Positions 16,401 through 25,663 of a stretch of DNA of 64,000 nt are shown here, one piece after another. Under the pieces are notes generated by a model. It was given only the letters and a program-made list of their open reading frames with translations. It did not search any database and was not told the origin of the DNA. The position numbers and the translations under genes are program-made. Each line of letters starts with the position of its first letter. Within the stretch, counting starts at the first letter, position 1. The DNA comes from Candidatus Eremiobacterota bacterium (lineage in GTDB: Bacteria; Vulcanimicrobiota; CADAWZ01; Ess09-12), in NCBI GenBank assembly GCA_031082125.1, contig JAVHLM010000016.1, forward strand, positions 97,931 through 161,930, read 5' to 3'.

Positions 16401-19061
16401 GGTGATTATGGTCTTGAAGTTCTCGAGGGCTTCACGGAGCTCCCCAAGCTCCAGAAGGGCCGTGCCCTTGTTTTTCAGTACCTCCACATCATGGGGAGTG
16501 GCTTGAAGCACTTCCTCGAAGCATTGAAGCGCTTTGCGATAATTCCCCATTTTCATGAGGGCCGAGCCTCTGCCCGAGATGGCCTCGGGAGCTCTGGGAT
16601 CAAGCTGCATTGCCTGGGAAAAGCTCTCGAGGGCCTCGCGGAATCTCCCTATTTCAAGCAGTGAAAGGCCTTTCTTGACCATGTCGCGGTAAGAAAGGGC
16701 TTTCATCGGCGTGCTTTCACTGAACTGCCGGGAGGTATATTTTTCATAAGGGGGAATCAGAGCTTTTTTCACCTCCTCGAAGGAGGTGAAACGCCTGGCA
16801 GGGTCAGGCTGAAGGCAGGTAAGCACAAGGAAGCTCACTTCGTGGGGAATCTGGGGATCTATCTCGTGAGGAGGGACAACGGGTTCGGTAATCACGATGC
16901 TCAGGTTCTCCATGAGCTTCTCGGCTTCAAAGGGAAGACTCCCTGTAAGCATCTGGTAGAGCATCACACCGAAAGAATAGACATCGGACCGGATATCACC
17001 GGGCTCCATGTAGAGAAGCCGTTCGGGGGGCATGTAGGGGATGGTGCCCATGAAGGTGCTGTTTGAGCTCAGCATCAGGTCACCCTCAAGACGCCCTCCC
17101 GAGGCCTTTCTTTCCTCCTCCATGCGGCTGTCGAAGATTTTCGCCAGGCCGAAATCGGTGATTTTCAGTATGTTCTCCTCGGAGATAAGGCAGTTGGAGG
17201 GTTTTATGTCTCTATGGACTATGCCCAGCTTTGCATAGGCATAATGAAGGCCGCCTGTTGCCTGGATGGCGTACTCAAGAGCATCGGGCACGGTGAGAGG
17301 GCCCTTTTCGAGGACCTTCTGAAGGTCCGTTCCCCTTATGCACTCCAGGAAAAGGTAGGGCTTCCCGTCGAAGGTCTCTGCAAAGAGGGCCTTCACCACG
17401 TTCTGGTGAATATCGAGCTGAATCCATGTCTGCGCCTCCTTCAGGAACATCTCTACAATGGACTTGTCCCAGAGAAACCGCTCCTGAAAAGTCTTCACCG
17501 CATAGTGTGCATCTTTCATGGCATCATAGGCGAGGTACACGATACCCATGCCCCCTTTGAAGATCTGGGTGATATGATATTTCCCTCCCAGCAGATCGCC
17601 GCGCTCGAGCTCTTTTCTCGTGGAAGCCGGGACCTTGCCGGCCGGTGGCGCTGCCTGGTGAGCCTCTTCCATGATTTTGCCGGCAAAAGGACCTTTGGGA
17701 TCAATCAGAAGCGACTTGCAGAGAAGGAAACATGCTTTGGGAAAGTCTTTCTCGAACTGCCGGGCTGCCATTCCAAGGAAATAATAGGGCCAGCAGGAGA
17801 GGGGGTTGGCTTCACGCGCGTAGTAAAGGAGCTGCGTATCACTCCTGTCCTTCAGCAGCATGTAAAGCTCTATGTAAGTATGCGATGAATAGAGGGATTT
17901 CGCCACTTTTTCAAAAGAGCGCCTTGCCTCTACGGGGCGACCCATCCGGGCAAGGGCCACGCCCTGCCAGTGATGGGCCCACAGGTAGGCAGGGTAAAGC
18001 TCCATCACCTTCTCAAGAGGCTGAAGGGACTCACCGAATTTCTTATGGGAAATGTCCCTGACCGCCGCCAGGTAATGGTCATACCAGGCGCTGTACACCT
18101 TGAGGGATCGGTAAGCCAGGACAAGACTCTCCCTGAATTGAGGGCGGGGAGAGAAGCCCAGGAAATGCTCGATAAGGGGAAAGAGCATCTCATGAGAGGA
18201 GCAGTGGGGGAGGAAGCCCCTGATAAGCTCTGAATACAGGGCGGCTTGCCGCTCTTCAATGCCCATGGGATAAGGTACCAATGAGACAGCTGTCTCAAAG
18301 CGGGATATCGCCTCGGGAATGTCGGTGTCCTTGAGCGCCTGGAACGCCATGCAGGCATAGGGAAAGTGGCAGTAGGGATCAATCATCTGGGCTGTGCTGA
18401 AGCAGTCTCCAGGATTCCTGAGGGTGTGGGCAAAGGGCAGGTCCCGGGCAGGCAGCTCGTCAGGCTCCTCCGGTGACCCTGAGGCAAGCATGAGGCCCCT
18501 TTCGCAGATCAATGCCGCGGCCTGGCGCCTTTCCAGAAAGAACGAGTGTTTCTGCCTTACGAGGGAGCCCCAGGCAGTCTCATCGGTCTCAGGGTCCATA
18601 AAAGAACTCTCATCGGTCTTGCCGGCACTCACCTCGCCGCAGTATTCCACGAGGGCTTTCAGGTTGGAAAACCTTCTGAGAAAATGGCTTCCTCCCTTGA
18701 TGAAATGGAAAAGAGCAGGATCGAGGACACACTCGGTGAGATAGGGAACGGTCTTTCGAATAAAAAGCTTGAGGTTGTAATCGTGGTTATCGGTGGCCTC
18801 CCTTGCGAGGCTCTCCTCATAGTCTGCGGAATGGCCGTCGAAATAGTAGATGGCCTCCATGGTTCTGGGCAGGAAGATGAGATGGGGGGAAGAGGCTCCT
18901 TTGCGGGCCTTTTCAATAATCACCGCAAGAAGGTGCCCTATGCTTTCCCAGGGAATGAGTATCCTGCCATAATCGCCCAGGGCATAGAACCCGGCAGGCA
19001 GGAAGCTTCCTCCCACCAGCCTGGTGAATTTCTGGAACTGGGGAACCTCTTTCTCCGTCAC
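13467..19061 (-). CDS. Giant Ser/Thr protein kinase with flanking TPR arrays
   Basis: 1864 residues. Residues 1-480 include a helical region with TPR-like repeats. A Hanks-type kinase domain is at about 490-765: glycine loop FKGGMGIVYLAYD, Lys in HYAVKTF, catalytic loop VHRDIKPSN, DFGLAKIF and MPPERLL, so all catalytic residues are present. From about 785 to 1845 there are roughly 30 tandem TPRs. No membrane helix, so a cytosolic signalling scaffold. The start is GTG 19061, overlapping the polymerase stop as GTGA, so translation is coupled. TPRs probably recruit or sense partners; substrates unknown. Confidence 0.93.
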   Translation of the reverse strand: MTEKEVPQFQKFTRLVGGSFLPAGFYALGDYGRILIPWESIGHLLAVIIEKARKGASSPHLIFLPRTMEAIYYFDGHSADYEESLAREATDNHDYNLKLFIRKTVPYLTECVLDPALFHFIKGGSHFLRRFSNLKALVEYCGEVSAGKTDESSFMDPETDETAWGSLVRQKHSFFLERRQAAALICERGLMLASGSPEEPDELPARDLPFAHTLRNPGDCFSTAQMIDPYCHFPYACMAFQALKDTDIPEAISRFETAVSLVPYPMGIEERQAALYSELIRGFLPHCSSHEMLFPLIEHFLGFSPRPQFRESLVLAYRSLKVYSAWYDHYLAAVRDISHKKFGESLQPLEKVMELYPAYLWAHHWQGVALARMGRPVEARRSFEKVAKSLYSSHTYIELYMLLKDRSDTQLLYYAREANPLSCWPYYFLGMAARQFEKDFPKACFLLCKSLLIDPKGPFAGKIMEEAHQAAPPAGKVPASTRKELERGDLLGGKYHITQIFKGGMGIVYLAYDAMKDAHYAVKTFQERFLWDKSIVEMFLKEAQTWIQLDIHQNVVKALFAETFDGKPYLFLECIRGTDLQKVLEKGPLTVPDALEYAIQATGGLHYAYAKLGIVHRDIKPSNCLISEENILKITDFGLAKIFDSRMEEERKASGGRLEGDLMLSSNSTFMGTIPYMPPERLLYMEPGDIRSDVYSFGVMLYQMLTGSLPFEAEKLMENLSIVITEPVVPPHEIDPQIPHEVSFLVLTCLQPDPARRFTSFEEVKKALIPPYEKYTSRQFSESTPMKALSYRDMVKKGLSLLEIGRFREALESFSQAMQLDPRAPEAISGRGSALMKMGNYRKALQCFEEVLQATPHDVEVLKNKGTALLELGELREALENFKTIITLAPRDSYSLWKIGSIYGRIGNPGDAITFIDKALSLDGKMADALIEKGSYLLQTGRSLEATACFDQVLALNPTSQRCLFYKAEALMKNQQYEETLTTYRLILALEGTNTEALWGAALCLEKLGRAEESMRYLDKILMLKPDESKALAHKGRILRARGLREEALECYRTTPCEELKDCAILIEKGIIEQELFLLQEARLSFERVIELDPRNREARAHLNEIGVQSGIGGLYWNLYESTFRNLTRGELHARAVESAGKGNHREALVQLSLLTESGRATDETILMKARFLGSLGRFSEGLLALEEDMPGSFPPESAKAEREKLVNSYQNKKKSKAGLLGKLFSATDHDPLALFRKAKGLIQEGALKDAQKFLEDTVRDDPENSRYWYHLGLFYGMSGVLPMACESLKKALAIDGSVALYWSSKGDFEKAMGELNEARESYEKSIETNPLHYNGWAGMISLYEDRGFVKKARAFALKALAILSDALEINKDIMDFLPKKAFLELFLGRRRASLATSERFLALQPDNPEALKAKGLAFLTGGAYSEALTLLKTIPVGTPEYWPSMFHIGYALERLGAHDEAIAAYDLILGGHPLHEWTLFRKSMALEGKAMTEEALLCIDGILEHNPDSALAMKAKAYLLYRQKKYAEALWCFQKPLEHIHDDYICLFNSAVLALSLGLADDAARAAGMLLQIDAYDHLLWVLYGDALLLGGKREDALKAYDHAIEIDPLKADGYLHQSNLFYREGEFHKALLIIEEALEVHPTMPSLLNNAACIYAGINRPGEAREAIKKAILYSPGSETFLFNSGLLFMRDGEFLEAKKAFDSALYLAPSFIDAYAARGLSDEFTGHLKEAVSFYDQALKRDTRSGLLWFLRGKAYFLLNLFDEAIRSYSQAIKLQPEMEEAWLHKAMALMRLQRSGEAHQSFEHYKTLPSHGEKHASMEALGDLPPSPAGLPFQLKVMETGIPLLGEPVKLLLREGDFYR

Positions 19062-21319
19062 GACTCCTCCGGCTCTTCCTCCCCGCCATCCTGAAAGGTG
19101 CCGTCAATGAAAGGCTTGAACTTCTCATAGAGCCTGTCGAGCTTTTCAAGATAATAGGGCACATTTTCATCGGGGCTGTCGCTGCGCCATTTTCTCGCCA
19201 TGGCGCAGTGGTCAAAGACCTTTACCTTTCTGCCCGTCCCGGTGACATAATAGGAGATCTGGTCTCCGGGTGAGTAGGTCTCGGCGCTCTGGAGCGCCAG
19301 TTCGTAAGCGGCAGAGGCATTTCTTTTCTTCTCGCGCACTTTTTCCTGGTACGCCTGGAGGGAATCCTGGAGGGTTTCGGTCTTGCAGAGCCATTCTATG
19401 GGGAGCTGGTGGCCGGCTATCTGTGCTCTGTAGCGCTGATAAAGCTCCTCGATCCTCTCTTTCCCGCCCTGAAGAAGGAGGAGGAAAAGCTCTTCCATGA
19501 ATTTTCGCTGGAAGCGCTCCAGTCCCCTTGACTTGAGGCCCGAGCCCTTGATGGTGAGCGTTCCGTCTTCGCCAAGGAGGACGTAATTCTTCACCTTATA
19601 GGAGAACATGGCTTTATAGGTGCCGTCGATCTCCACGGTGATGCCTGGAGGGAGGTCTCTTGAGAGGATGGCCATGAACTCCTTTTCGCCGGCCTCCCCG
19701 CCGGGGGGCGGGCTGAAATAGATGCCGTCCGTGTCGATTTCAGCGATTGTGCATCCCGCGCCCTTGAGGTTTTCAATCATGCGGGAGAGAAGGTCCCTTC
19801 CCCTGGCGGTGACCTGAGCCGCCACGGCATAGTCGCTGAAATGGCCCATGGGAAAGCCAAGGTAGCCGTAGAATGAGTTAATGAGGATCTTGAAGGTGCC
19901 CTGGAGGGCTTCATAGTAGTTCCTTGTTCCCTCCTGGGAAGCCTCCCTCATGAGGGCTTTTGCTTCAAGGCGGAAGGCCTTCAAATCGGAAAGTATGCTC
20001 TCGAAGACTCCCAGGTGATCTTTCCCCGGGAAAAGCCTGAAGGCAAGCATGAGGGAGGGGTAAAGAGACTGCACATCACAGTGAATAATGGTGTCGATGA
20101 GGCCCCTGGTGAAAATATCGGCATATCCCCCTGGAAAGGTCTGTGCCTCCGGGGGAAGGGGTATTGAATGGCGCCTGCGGAGATACTCTCTCAGAAAAAG
20201 TGAGTCTATCTTTGTGGCATTTCCCCTCAGGATGGTGTTCTGGTAGGAGAAGGGAACCATCTGGGCCTGGAGGAAAAAGGAGTACCCGAGAATCTCGCCG
20301 ATGCTTCTCGTCTCTCTCACGTCATCGAGGGCATACTGTCGGAGCGTCTCCGGATTTTCCAGGAAGTACGAGGCGATATCCTTTCCCGCGATATAGGTCC
20401 GCTCAGGTGCCGTCACATTGAAGTGCCGCGCAATGTCTTTGAGGCCGTAGCTCTCAAGGCTTCTCGATGAGACATCGTAGAGCTGTGCCAGGATCCACGT
20501 GTCCACGATGTGCCTCCCGTAAATTTCGTATTTCGGGAACTGCAGGTTCCGCTCCGCGATGGTCATCCGTGAAGGGTGGGAGCGCAGCGCGCTCCCGTCC
20601 CTTCCCACGGCGAGGGGGATGGCCGCTTTCTTTGCGCGCTCCTCTATATAGGGAAAATCAAATTTGTTGATATTGTGCCCTTCTATGACATCGGGGTCCC
20701 GCTCTTTGATGATTTTCACCATTTCTCTGAGCATGGCCGCCTCGTCCATTGCAGTGCCCATCAGCACTTCTTCATAGCCCCTGTTGTCCGAGAGGGCAAT
20801 GGCTGTTATCCTGTCGGAGTCCCTTTTCGCATTGGGAAACTCATAATTGGGATCACACCAGGTCTCTATGTCGAGCTGCATCCTCACGATGTCATTGAAG
20901 CCGAAGCCTTTGAAGAGTGTAGTGCCTGACGTGAGGAGAAACTGGTGCACCGCATCGGGGGGCGAATAGAAGGGTGCCCGCGACGAGCCTGGCGCGGCGC
21001 CAGCGCTGTTTTTCAATTCTTTCAAGGCCTTTTCCCTTTCCTTCCAGGAGGGGAACAGCAGGAGGGTGCGAAGCTCATGGGGCCCTTCCAGCCTGATCTT
21101 CTTCAGAGATTTTCCGTCCTTTTCAAGAAATGCACCGTCTTCCACGAGAATAAAGGGATCAAATTCGGTCTTTTCGCTTCTCAATAAGGCGCCTTCCCTG
21201 AAGAAGAGCTCTATTCCGCGCTTCCCGTCAAACTCCGCGGCCACGAGGGCCTCCGCCGTTGCATGGCCGAAAAGGATCCTGTTTTCCACGAAGGGGACTG
21301 GCTTCTTCATTGTCTTCAC
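19058..21319 (-). CDS. Family B DNA polymerase with 3'-5' exonuclease
   Basis: 753 residues, similar in size to E. coli Pol II. Exonuclease motifs: ExoI LDIETWCD, ExoII GHNINKFDFPYIEE, ExoIII YALDDVRETRS. Polymerase motifs: A DVQSLYPSLM, B KILINSFYGYLG, C IAEIDTDGIYF, with both catalytic Asp regions intact. The role is probably repair or translesion synthesis, as for Pol II; bacterial chromosomal family B enzymes are patchily distributed. It overlaps both neighbours: ATGA with the membrane transferase upstream and GTGA with the kinase downstream. The functional link between these three is not obvious. Confidence 0.93.
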   Translation of the reverse strand: MKTMKKPVPFVENRILFGHATAEALVAAEFDGKRGIELFFREGALLRSEKTEFDPFILVEDGAFLEKDGKSLKKIRLEGPHELRTLLLFPSWKEREKALKELKNSAGAAPGSSRAPFYSPPDAVHQFLLTSGTTLFKGFGFNDIVRMQLDIETWCDPNYEFPNAKRDSDRITAIALSDNRGYEEVLMGTAMDEAAMLREMVKIIKERDPDVIEGHNINKFDFPYIEERAKKAAIPLAVGRDGSALRSHPSRMTIAERNLQFPKYEIYGRHIVDTWILAQLYDVSSRSLESYGLKDIARHFNVTAPERTYIAGKDIASYFLENPETLRQYALDDVRETRSIGEILGYSFFLQAQMVPFSYQNTILRGNATKIDSLFLREYLRRRHSIPLPPEAQTFPGGYADIFTRGLIDTIIHCDVQSLYPSLMLAFRLFPGKDHLGVFESILSDLKAFRLEAKALMREASQEGTRNYYEALQGTFKILINSFYGYLGFPMGHFSDYAVAAQVTARGRDLLSRMIENLKGAGCTIAEIDTDGIYFSPPPGGEAGEKEFMAILSRDLPPGITVEIDGTYKAMFSYKVKNYVLLGEDGTLTIKGSGLKSRGLERFQRKFMEELFLLLLQGGKERIEELYQRYRAQIAGHQLPIEWLCKTETLQDSLQAYQEKVREKKRNASAAYELALQSAETYSPGDQISYYVTGTGRKVKVFDHCAMARKWRSDSPDENVPYYLEKLDRLYEKFKPFIDGTFQDGGEEEPEES

Positions 21320-22857
21320 TTCCTGTCTTCACGCTTGTAGATATGGTACACTCCAAAGGTGCCTCTCAGGCGGTACTGTACCGCCACCATCTTATCTATA
21401 CGGTCCGGGAGGTAATACACCTCTTTGTCATAGGTAAAAAGGGGCGCCGACAGCACGATGAATCTCGGGGGATTCTGCCTGATTTTTTCCAGGTTTTCCC
21501 TCTGGAACTTCATGAGCCATCCCGTGAGTGAACGGTCACCTTTCCGGTGACTGCCGGAGAGGAAAAGCAAGAAGTGAAGCTGGTGCTTCATGGGATTGGG
21601 TCTCAGGGTGAAGAAGACCATCTCGGGCTCGACACCATAAAGCAGGATTGCCTCATGGGGTTTTGTCGCGTTTCTGAGGGCTATTCCTATTTCCCTGGCG
21701 TCCACAAATGATTCCGGCATGATGGTGAGGTAGAGCGCTCTTCCCGGCGGAGGTGCTCCCGGGAGAAAAGGGGCGATCCTGCAGAAAAAAACAACGAGCA
21801 TCAGCAGTGAAGCAGCATAGGCCGTCAGCCGGAATGCACGGCGTGGTGATGAGGTGATAAGATCAAAGAGCCATGCCACGAGAAGAGCCGAGAAAGGAAG
21901 TAATTGATGAAAGTTCTTCGGGCAGAAAGTCCTTGTCAGGTTTATGGCGGTCAGCGAGGCGCAGAAGAAGAGAATGACAGGAACCTTTGTCCGCAGATCC
22001 CTGCATTTCAAGACAAAGACAATGAAAGCGGGCACTGCCATCAAGAAAGTGAGGGGATTTTCTATTATTGCTCCTTTGCTCATCTGGAAAAATGACAGAA
22101 GCCTCTCTCCCAGGCTCTGCGCTGGAGTCTCCCTGGAGGCCAGCGCACAGATGACGGTCCCGGTATAAAGATCCAGCAACGCCCCCTTTGCCGCGTAGAG
22201 AATCAGGAAAAAGAGAGGGAGCGCCAGGAAGCCTGCGGAAGCCATGAGAAGAGGCCTCAGAGAGAATTTTCTTTTTTCGCTGATGGGGATAATCACCAGG
22301 CAGAGGAGGAGGGAGGCGAAATAGAGCACCGAGGTCTGCCTGATCATGGTGGCGGCGCCGAGGCAGAAGCCGCTCAGGAACAAGGAGCGGCCTTTCTCCC
22401 CCTTTGAGAGGAAGAGGAGCGATCCGATGAGGGGCAGAGTGATGAGAAGCTCCGACGAGGCTATGAATCCCTCGATGCCTGTGCCAAGAGATGAAAGGCC
22501 ATAGAGGGTATAGCAGAAGAGGGCGCCCTTGTCGCTCATGAAGGTGCGGGCGAAGATGAAGAGCAGCACGGCACTTCCCATAAAGATCAGGGTTGCAAAT
22601 ATTCTTATGGCCACGTAGTTATCGGGGTTCGTGAAGGCGAGGGGGATGGCATAGAGGTAAAAAAGAAGGGGTGCCTTGTTCTCCATGAGGGTGGTGAAGG
22701 GAAGATATCCTTTCAGGCAGTCCTGGGCAATGATACCGAAGATGCCTTCATCTCTTGTAAGGGGTGCATACCACATGGGAGCCCTGAGCAAGGCCACGAT
22801 GAGTGCAATGAGCGCGACGAGAAGCCACGGGGCTCCCCTTTTTTTCTGCTCTTCCAT
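21316..22857 (-). CDS. GT39/PMT_2-type membrane glycosyltransferase
   Basis: 513 residues with about 11-12 membrane helices. The first loop holds APLTRDEGIFGIIAQD and MENKAPLLFYLYAIPL, the usual PMT_2 acidic motif followed by the K-P-P-like KAPL region. The C-terminal about 100 residues are soluble. It would transfer a sugar from a polyprenyl-linked donor at the outer face of the inner membrane. It is the first gene of a leftward overlapping operon with the family B polymerase and the giant kinase. ATG 22857 has AAAAGGA upstream. Confidence 0.82.
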   Translation of the reverse strand: MEEQKKRGAPWLLVALIALIVALLRAPMWYAPLTRDEGIFGIIAQDCLKGYLPFTTLMENKAPLLFYLYAIPLAFTNPDNYVAIRIFATLIFMGSAVLLFIFARTFMSDKGALFCYTLYGLSSLGTGIEGFIASSELLITLPLIGSLLFLSKGEKGRSLFLSGFCLGAATMIRQTSVLYFASLLLCLVIIPISEKRKFSLRPLLMASAGFLALPLFFLILYAAKGALLDLYTGTVICALASRETPAQSLGERLLSFFQMSKGAIIENPLTFLMAVPAFIVFVLKCRDLRTKVPVILFFCASLTAINLTRTFCPKNFHQLLPFSALLVAWLFDLITSSPRRAFRLTAYAASLLMLVVFFCRIAPFLPGAPPPGRALYLTIMPESFVDAREIGIALRNATKPHEAILLYGVEPEMVFFTLRPNPMKHQLHFLLFLSGSHRKGDRSLTGWLMKFQRENLEKIRQNPPRFIVLSAPLFTYDKEVYYLPDRIDKMVAVQYRLRGTFGVYHIYKREDRK

Positions 22858-22945
22858 TCCTTTTCCCCCGTGTCGGTCAGGGATAGTGAGGTAAGAACTT
22901 CCTTTCCGGCCAATGACACTCCTTCATAGTGCTCTCCTCCTTTTA

Positions 22946-22974
22946 TTGACTTTTTGCGGCCCTTATTTTATAAT
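22946..22974 (+). promoter_or_regulatory. Strong sigma70-type promoter of the AOR operon
   Basis: TTGACT (22946-22951), a 17-base spacer and a perfect TATAAT (22969-22974). The predicted start near 22981 leaves a leader of about 70 bases before the ferredoxin gene, whose AAAGGAGG lies about 10 bases before ATG 23050. Confidence 0.75.
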
Positions 22975-23049
22975 TGTGCAGTATTCGCACGATGAATCCC
23001 CTGCAAGAGACCTACGGTATCCCCGGGGAGAGAAAAGGAGGCGGAGTAT

Positions 23050-23451
23050 ATGAAAGTGCTTCAGATAAGAAGCGAGGCGTGCACGGAATGCGGAGAATGT
23101 GAAAAGGCCTGTGCCCGGCTGTATTTCAAGGATGATGACCGGGAGAAGGCGGCCCTTCATGTCACGCGCGATGCTGAGGGGAAGATTGCCCTGAAGGCCT
23201 GTGTGCAGTGCGGTGAGTGCATCAACGTGTGCCCCGTGCAGGCCCTTTACCGGGCGAAAAACGGCAACGTGCTCCTGAACAGGAAGGTCTGCGTGGGGTG
23301 CCTTGCCTGCGTGGGCTTCTGTCCCACGTCAGTGATGTTTTATCACAAGGATCTCTATGAGCCGATAAAGTGCATCTCCTGCGGCGCCTGCGTCAAGGCC
23401 TGCCCTGCCGACGCGCTCTTTGTCGAGGAAAAGGAACTGGTCGGGGCATAG
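23050..23451 (+). CDS. Polyferredoxin, four [4Fe-4S] motifs, AOR partner
   Basis: 133 residues with four Cys clusters: CTECGECEKAC, CVQCGECINVC (then P), CVGCLACVGFC (then P) and CISCGACVKAC (then P). The first cluster lacks the final Pro. This is the electron-transfer subunit type that sits beside tungsten or molybdenum aldehyde oxidoreductases. The gene lies 36 bases before the oxidoreductase. It would carry electrons from the tungstopterin subunit to ferredoxin or another acceptor in the cytoplasm. Confidence 0.93.
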   Translation: MKVLQIRSEACTECGECEKACARLYFKDDDREKAALHVTRDAEGKIALKACVQCGECINVCPVQALYRAKNGNVLLNRKVCVGCLACVGFCPTSVMFYHKDLYEPIKCISCGACVKACPADALFVEEKELVGA

Positions 23452-23487
23452 GGTTGGTCCCACAAGAGAAACAAGGAGGTAAGAGAA

Positions 23488-25650
23488 ATGGCTATCCTCA
23501 CCGTGGCTGAAATGAAAAAGGCTCACAAGGTGCTTGCAGAGTTTCCCTATGAAAAGGGACTCGTTAACAAGGGATATACGGGAAGGACTTTGTATGTGAA
23601 TGTAGGGGAGAATAAGATTGAGAGCCGCCCCGTCTCTGAGAAGATGAAGGAGACCTTCATCGGCGGCAGGGGCTTCGGGCTCTGGCTCCTCTGGAACGCC
23701 GTGAAGGACACCACGAAGTGGAATGACCCTGAAAACGAAATAATCATCTCGTCGGGGCCCATCGGGGGGATCACCACCTATCCCGGCTCGGGGAAATCGC
23801 TTGTGGTGAGCATTTCACCAATCACCCACATCCCGATTGACAGCAATGTGGGAGGCTATTTCGGCCCCCTTCTCAAGTTCTCGGGATTTGATGCCATTGA
23901 ATTACAGGGCAAAGCCTCTTCCGAAGTGATCGTCGTGATAGATGGCAAGGAGGGCAAGGTGACCATCGAGGAAGCCCCCCTCGAGGAGGTGAACTCCCAC
24001 ATCCTGGGAGAGCAGCTTACCGAGATGTATGCCGACGATGAACAAGACAAGAGGAGCATCTCCGTCGTCTCGGCGGGGAAAGGCGCCGAGGGGACCCTCA
24101 TCGGGTGCCTGAACTTCAGTTTTTACGATGTGAACAGGAAATATGTCCGGTACAAGCAGGCAGGCCGCGGCGGCATAGGCACCGTATTCAGGGACAAGAA
24201 GATCAAGGCCCTCGTGGTGAAGTACCCCGGCGTGAAAGGGGACTCCAACCACCCTGCCGACTGGAAGAGAATAGCCAGCGCGGGGGCCAGGCTCCACAAG
24301 GAGATCCACGATTACGACAAGTACCAGTGCAATATGCGCACCGTGGGCACCCCCTACCTCGTGACCATCATGAATGACTACGACCTGCTCCCGGTGAGAA
24401 ATTTCAGGTATGGCTCAGATCCTGAGGCAAAGCACCTGGCGGGCCCCAACTGGACTGCGCGGTACACCCTGGGCAAACACGACGGCTGCTGGTATGGCTG
24501 CACCCTGGCGTGCAGCAAGACCGTTGACAATTTTGAGCTGAAGTCGGGGCCGTACAAGGGCCATAAGGTAGCCGTTGACGGCGCTGAGTACGAGACGGTG
24601 GCCGGCGTGGGCTCCAACTGCGGCATCTTTGACGTTGACTATGTGCTTGAGAACAACTTTTACTGCGACACCTACGGCATAGACACCATCTCCTTCGGCA
24701 CCATCTGCGGGTTCCTCATGGATTGCTACGAAAACGGCATTCTCACCAAGGAAATCACCGGCGGCCTGGAGCTTCGCTTCGGCACCATCGGGGCGGCCCT
24801 GGAACTGCTCCACCAGATGGGAAGGGGCGAAGGATTCGGGAAAATCGCTGGCCTGGGCATAAGAAATCTCAAAAAGCTGTTCGTGGAAAAATACGGCGCC
24901 GACGGGAAGTTCCTCCAGGATATAGGCATGGAGTGCAAGGGGCTTGAATACTCGCAATACCTGAGCAAGGAGTCCCTGGCCCAGCAGGGAGGCTACGGCC
25001 TCACCAACAAGGGGCCCCAGCATGACGAGGCCTGGCTTATCTTCATGGACATGGTGAACAATCAGCTTCCCACCTTTGAGGACAAAGCCGAGGCCCTCTA
25101 CTATTTTCCCATGTTCCGCACCTGGTTCGGCCTCAACGGCCTCTGCAAGCTCCCGTGGAACGACATCAGCCCCGCCGACAACAAGACGACCGACGAGCCC
25201 CACAAGGTGCCCGAGCATGTGCAGAACTATGTCGATATCTTCTCGGCCGTCACGGGCAGGGAGATAACCAAGCAGGACATCATTACCATGTCCGAGGGAG
25301 TCTATAACTTCCAGAGAGTCTTCAACCTGAGGCTCGGCTACGGGCGGAGGGAGCATGACACCATCCCTTACCGCTCAGTGGGTCCCGTCACCGTCGAGGA
25401 GTATGAGTCAAGGGCTTCCCGCTATGACGAGCAGATAAAGGAGAAAGCGGGCGTCGATCCGGCAGGGAAGAGCACCGGGGAGAAGATGAAGATCCTCCGC
25501 GCCTACCGCGAGGAGCAGTATGAGAAGCTTATTGACGCCGTCTACAGGAGGCGGGGATGGTCGCCCCGCGGGGTGCCGACCATTGAGACCCTCAAGAGGC
25601 TTCACATTGATTACCCTGACGTGGTGGAACTGGTGAGAAAGCACCTGTAG
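23488..25650 (+). CDS. Aldehyde:ferredoxin oxidoreductase family (tungstopterin) catalytic subunit
   Basis: 720 residues, somewhat longer than the archetypal AOR (about 600). Family signatures: GGRGFGLWLLWNAV near residue 55, SGPIGGITTYPGSGKSLV near 92 and AGRGGIGTVFRDKKIKALVV near 225. The cluster region reads GCWYGCTLAC near residue 335 (C-x3-C-x3-C) with the fourth Cys probably in GLCKLPW near 552. The domain pattern DTYGIDTISFGTICGF is also typical. It oxidises an aldehyde to an acid or works in reverse; the substrate cannot be read from sequence. Neighbours are a polyferredoxin and a ThiS/MoaD-like protein, a common AOR gene set. Confidence 0.92.
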   Translation: MAILTVAEMKKAHKVLAEFPYEKGLVNKGYTGRTLYVNVGENKIESRPVSEKMKETFIGGRGFGLWLLWNAVKDTTKWNDPENEIIISSGPIGGITTYPGSGKSLVVSISPITHIPIDSNVGGYFGPLLKFSGFDAIELQGKASSEVIVVIDGKEGKVTIEEAPLEEVNSHILGEQLTEMYADDEQDKRSISVVSAGKGAEGTLIGCLNFSFYDVNRKYVRYKQAGRGGIGTVFRDKKIKALVVKYPGVKGDSNHPADWKRIASAGARLHKEIHDYDKYQCNMRTVGTPYLVTIMNDYDLLPVRNFRYGSDPEAKHLAGPNWTARYTLGKHDGCWYGCTLACSKTVDNFELKSGPYKGHKVAVDGAEYETVAGVGSNCGIFDVDYVLENNFYCDTYGIDTISFGTICGFLMDCYENGILTKEITGGLELRFGTIGAALELLHQMGRGEGFGKIAGLGIRNLKKLFVEKYGADGKFLQDIGMECKGLEYSQYLSKESLAQQGGYGLTNKGPQHDEAWLIFMDMVNNQLPTFEDKAEALYYFPMFRTWFGLNGLCKLPWNDISPADNKTTDEPHKVPEHVQNYVDIFSAVTGREITKQDIITMSEGVYNFQRVFNLRLGYGRREHDTIPYRSVGPVTVEEYESRASRYDEQIKEKAGVDPAGKSTGEKMKILRAYREEQYEKLIDAVYRRRGWSPRGVPTIETLKRLHIDYPDVVELVRKHL

Positions 25651-25663
25651 TGAGGAAAAAGGC

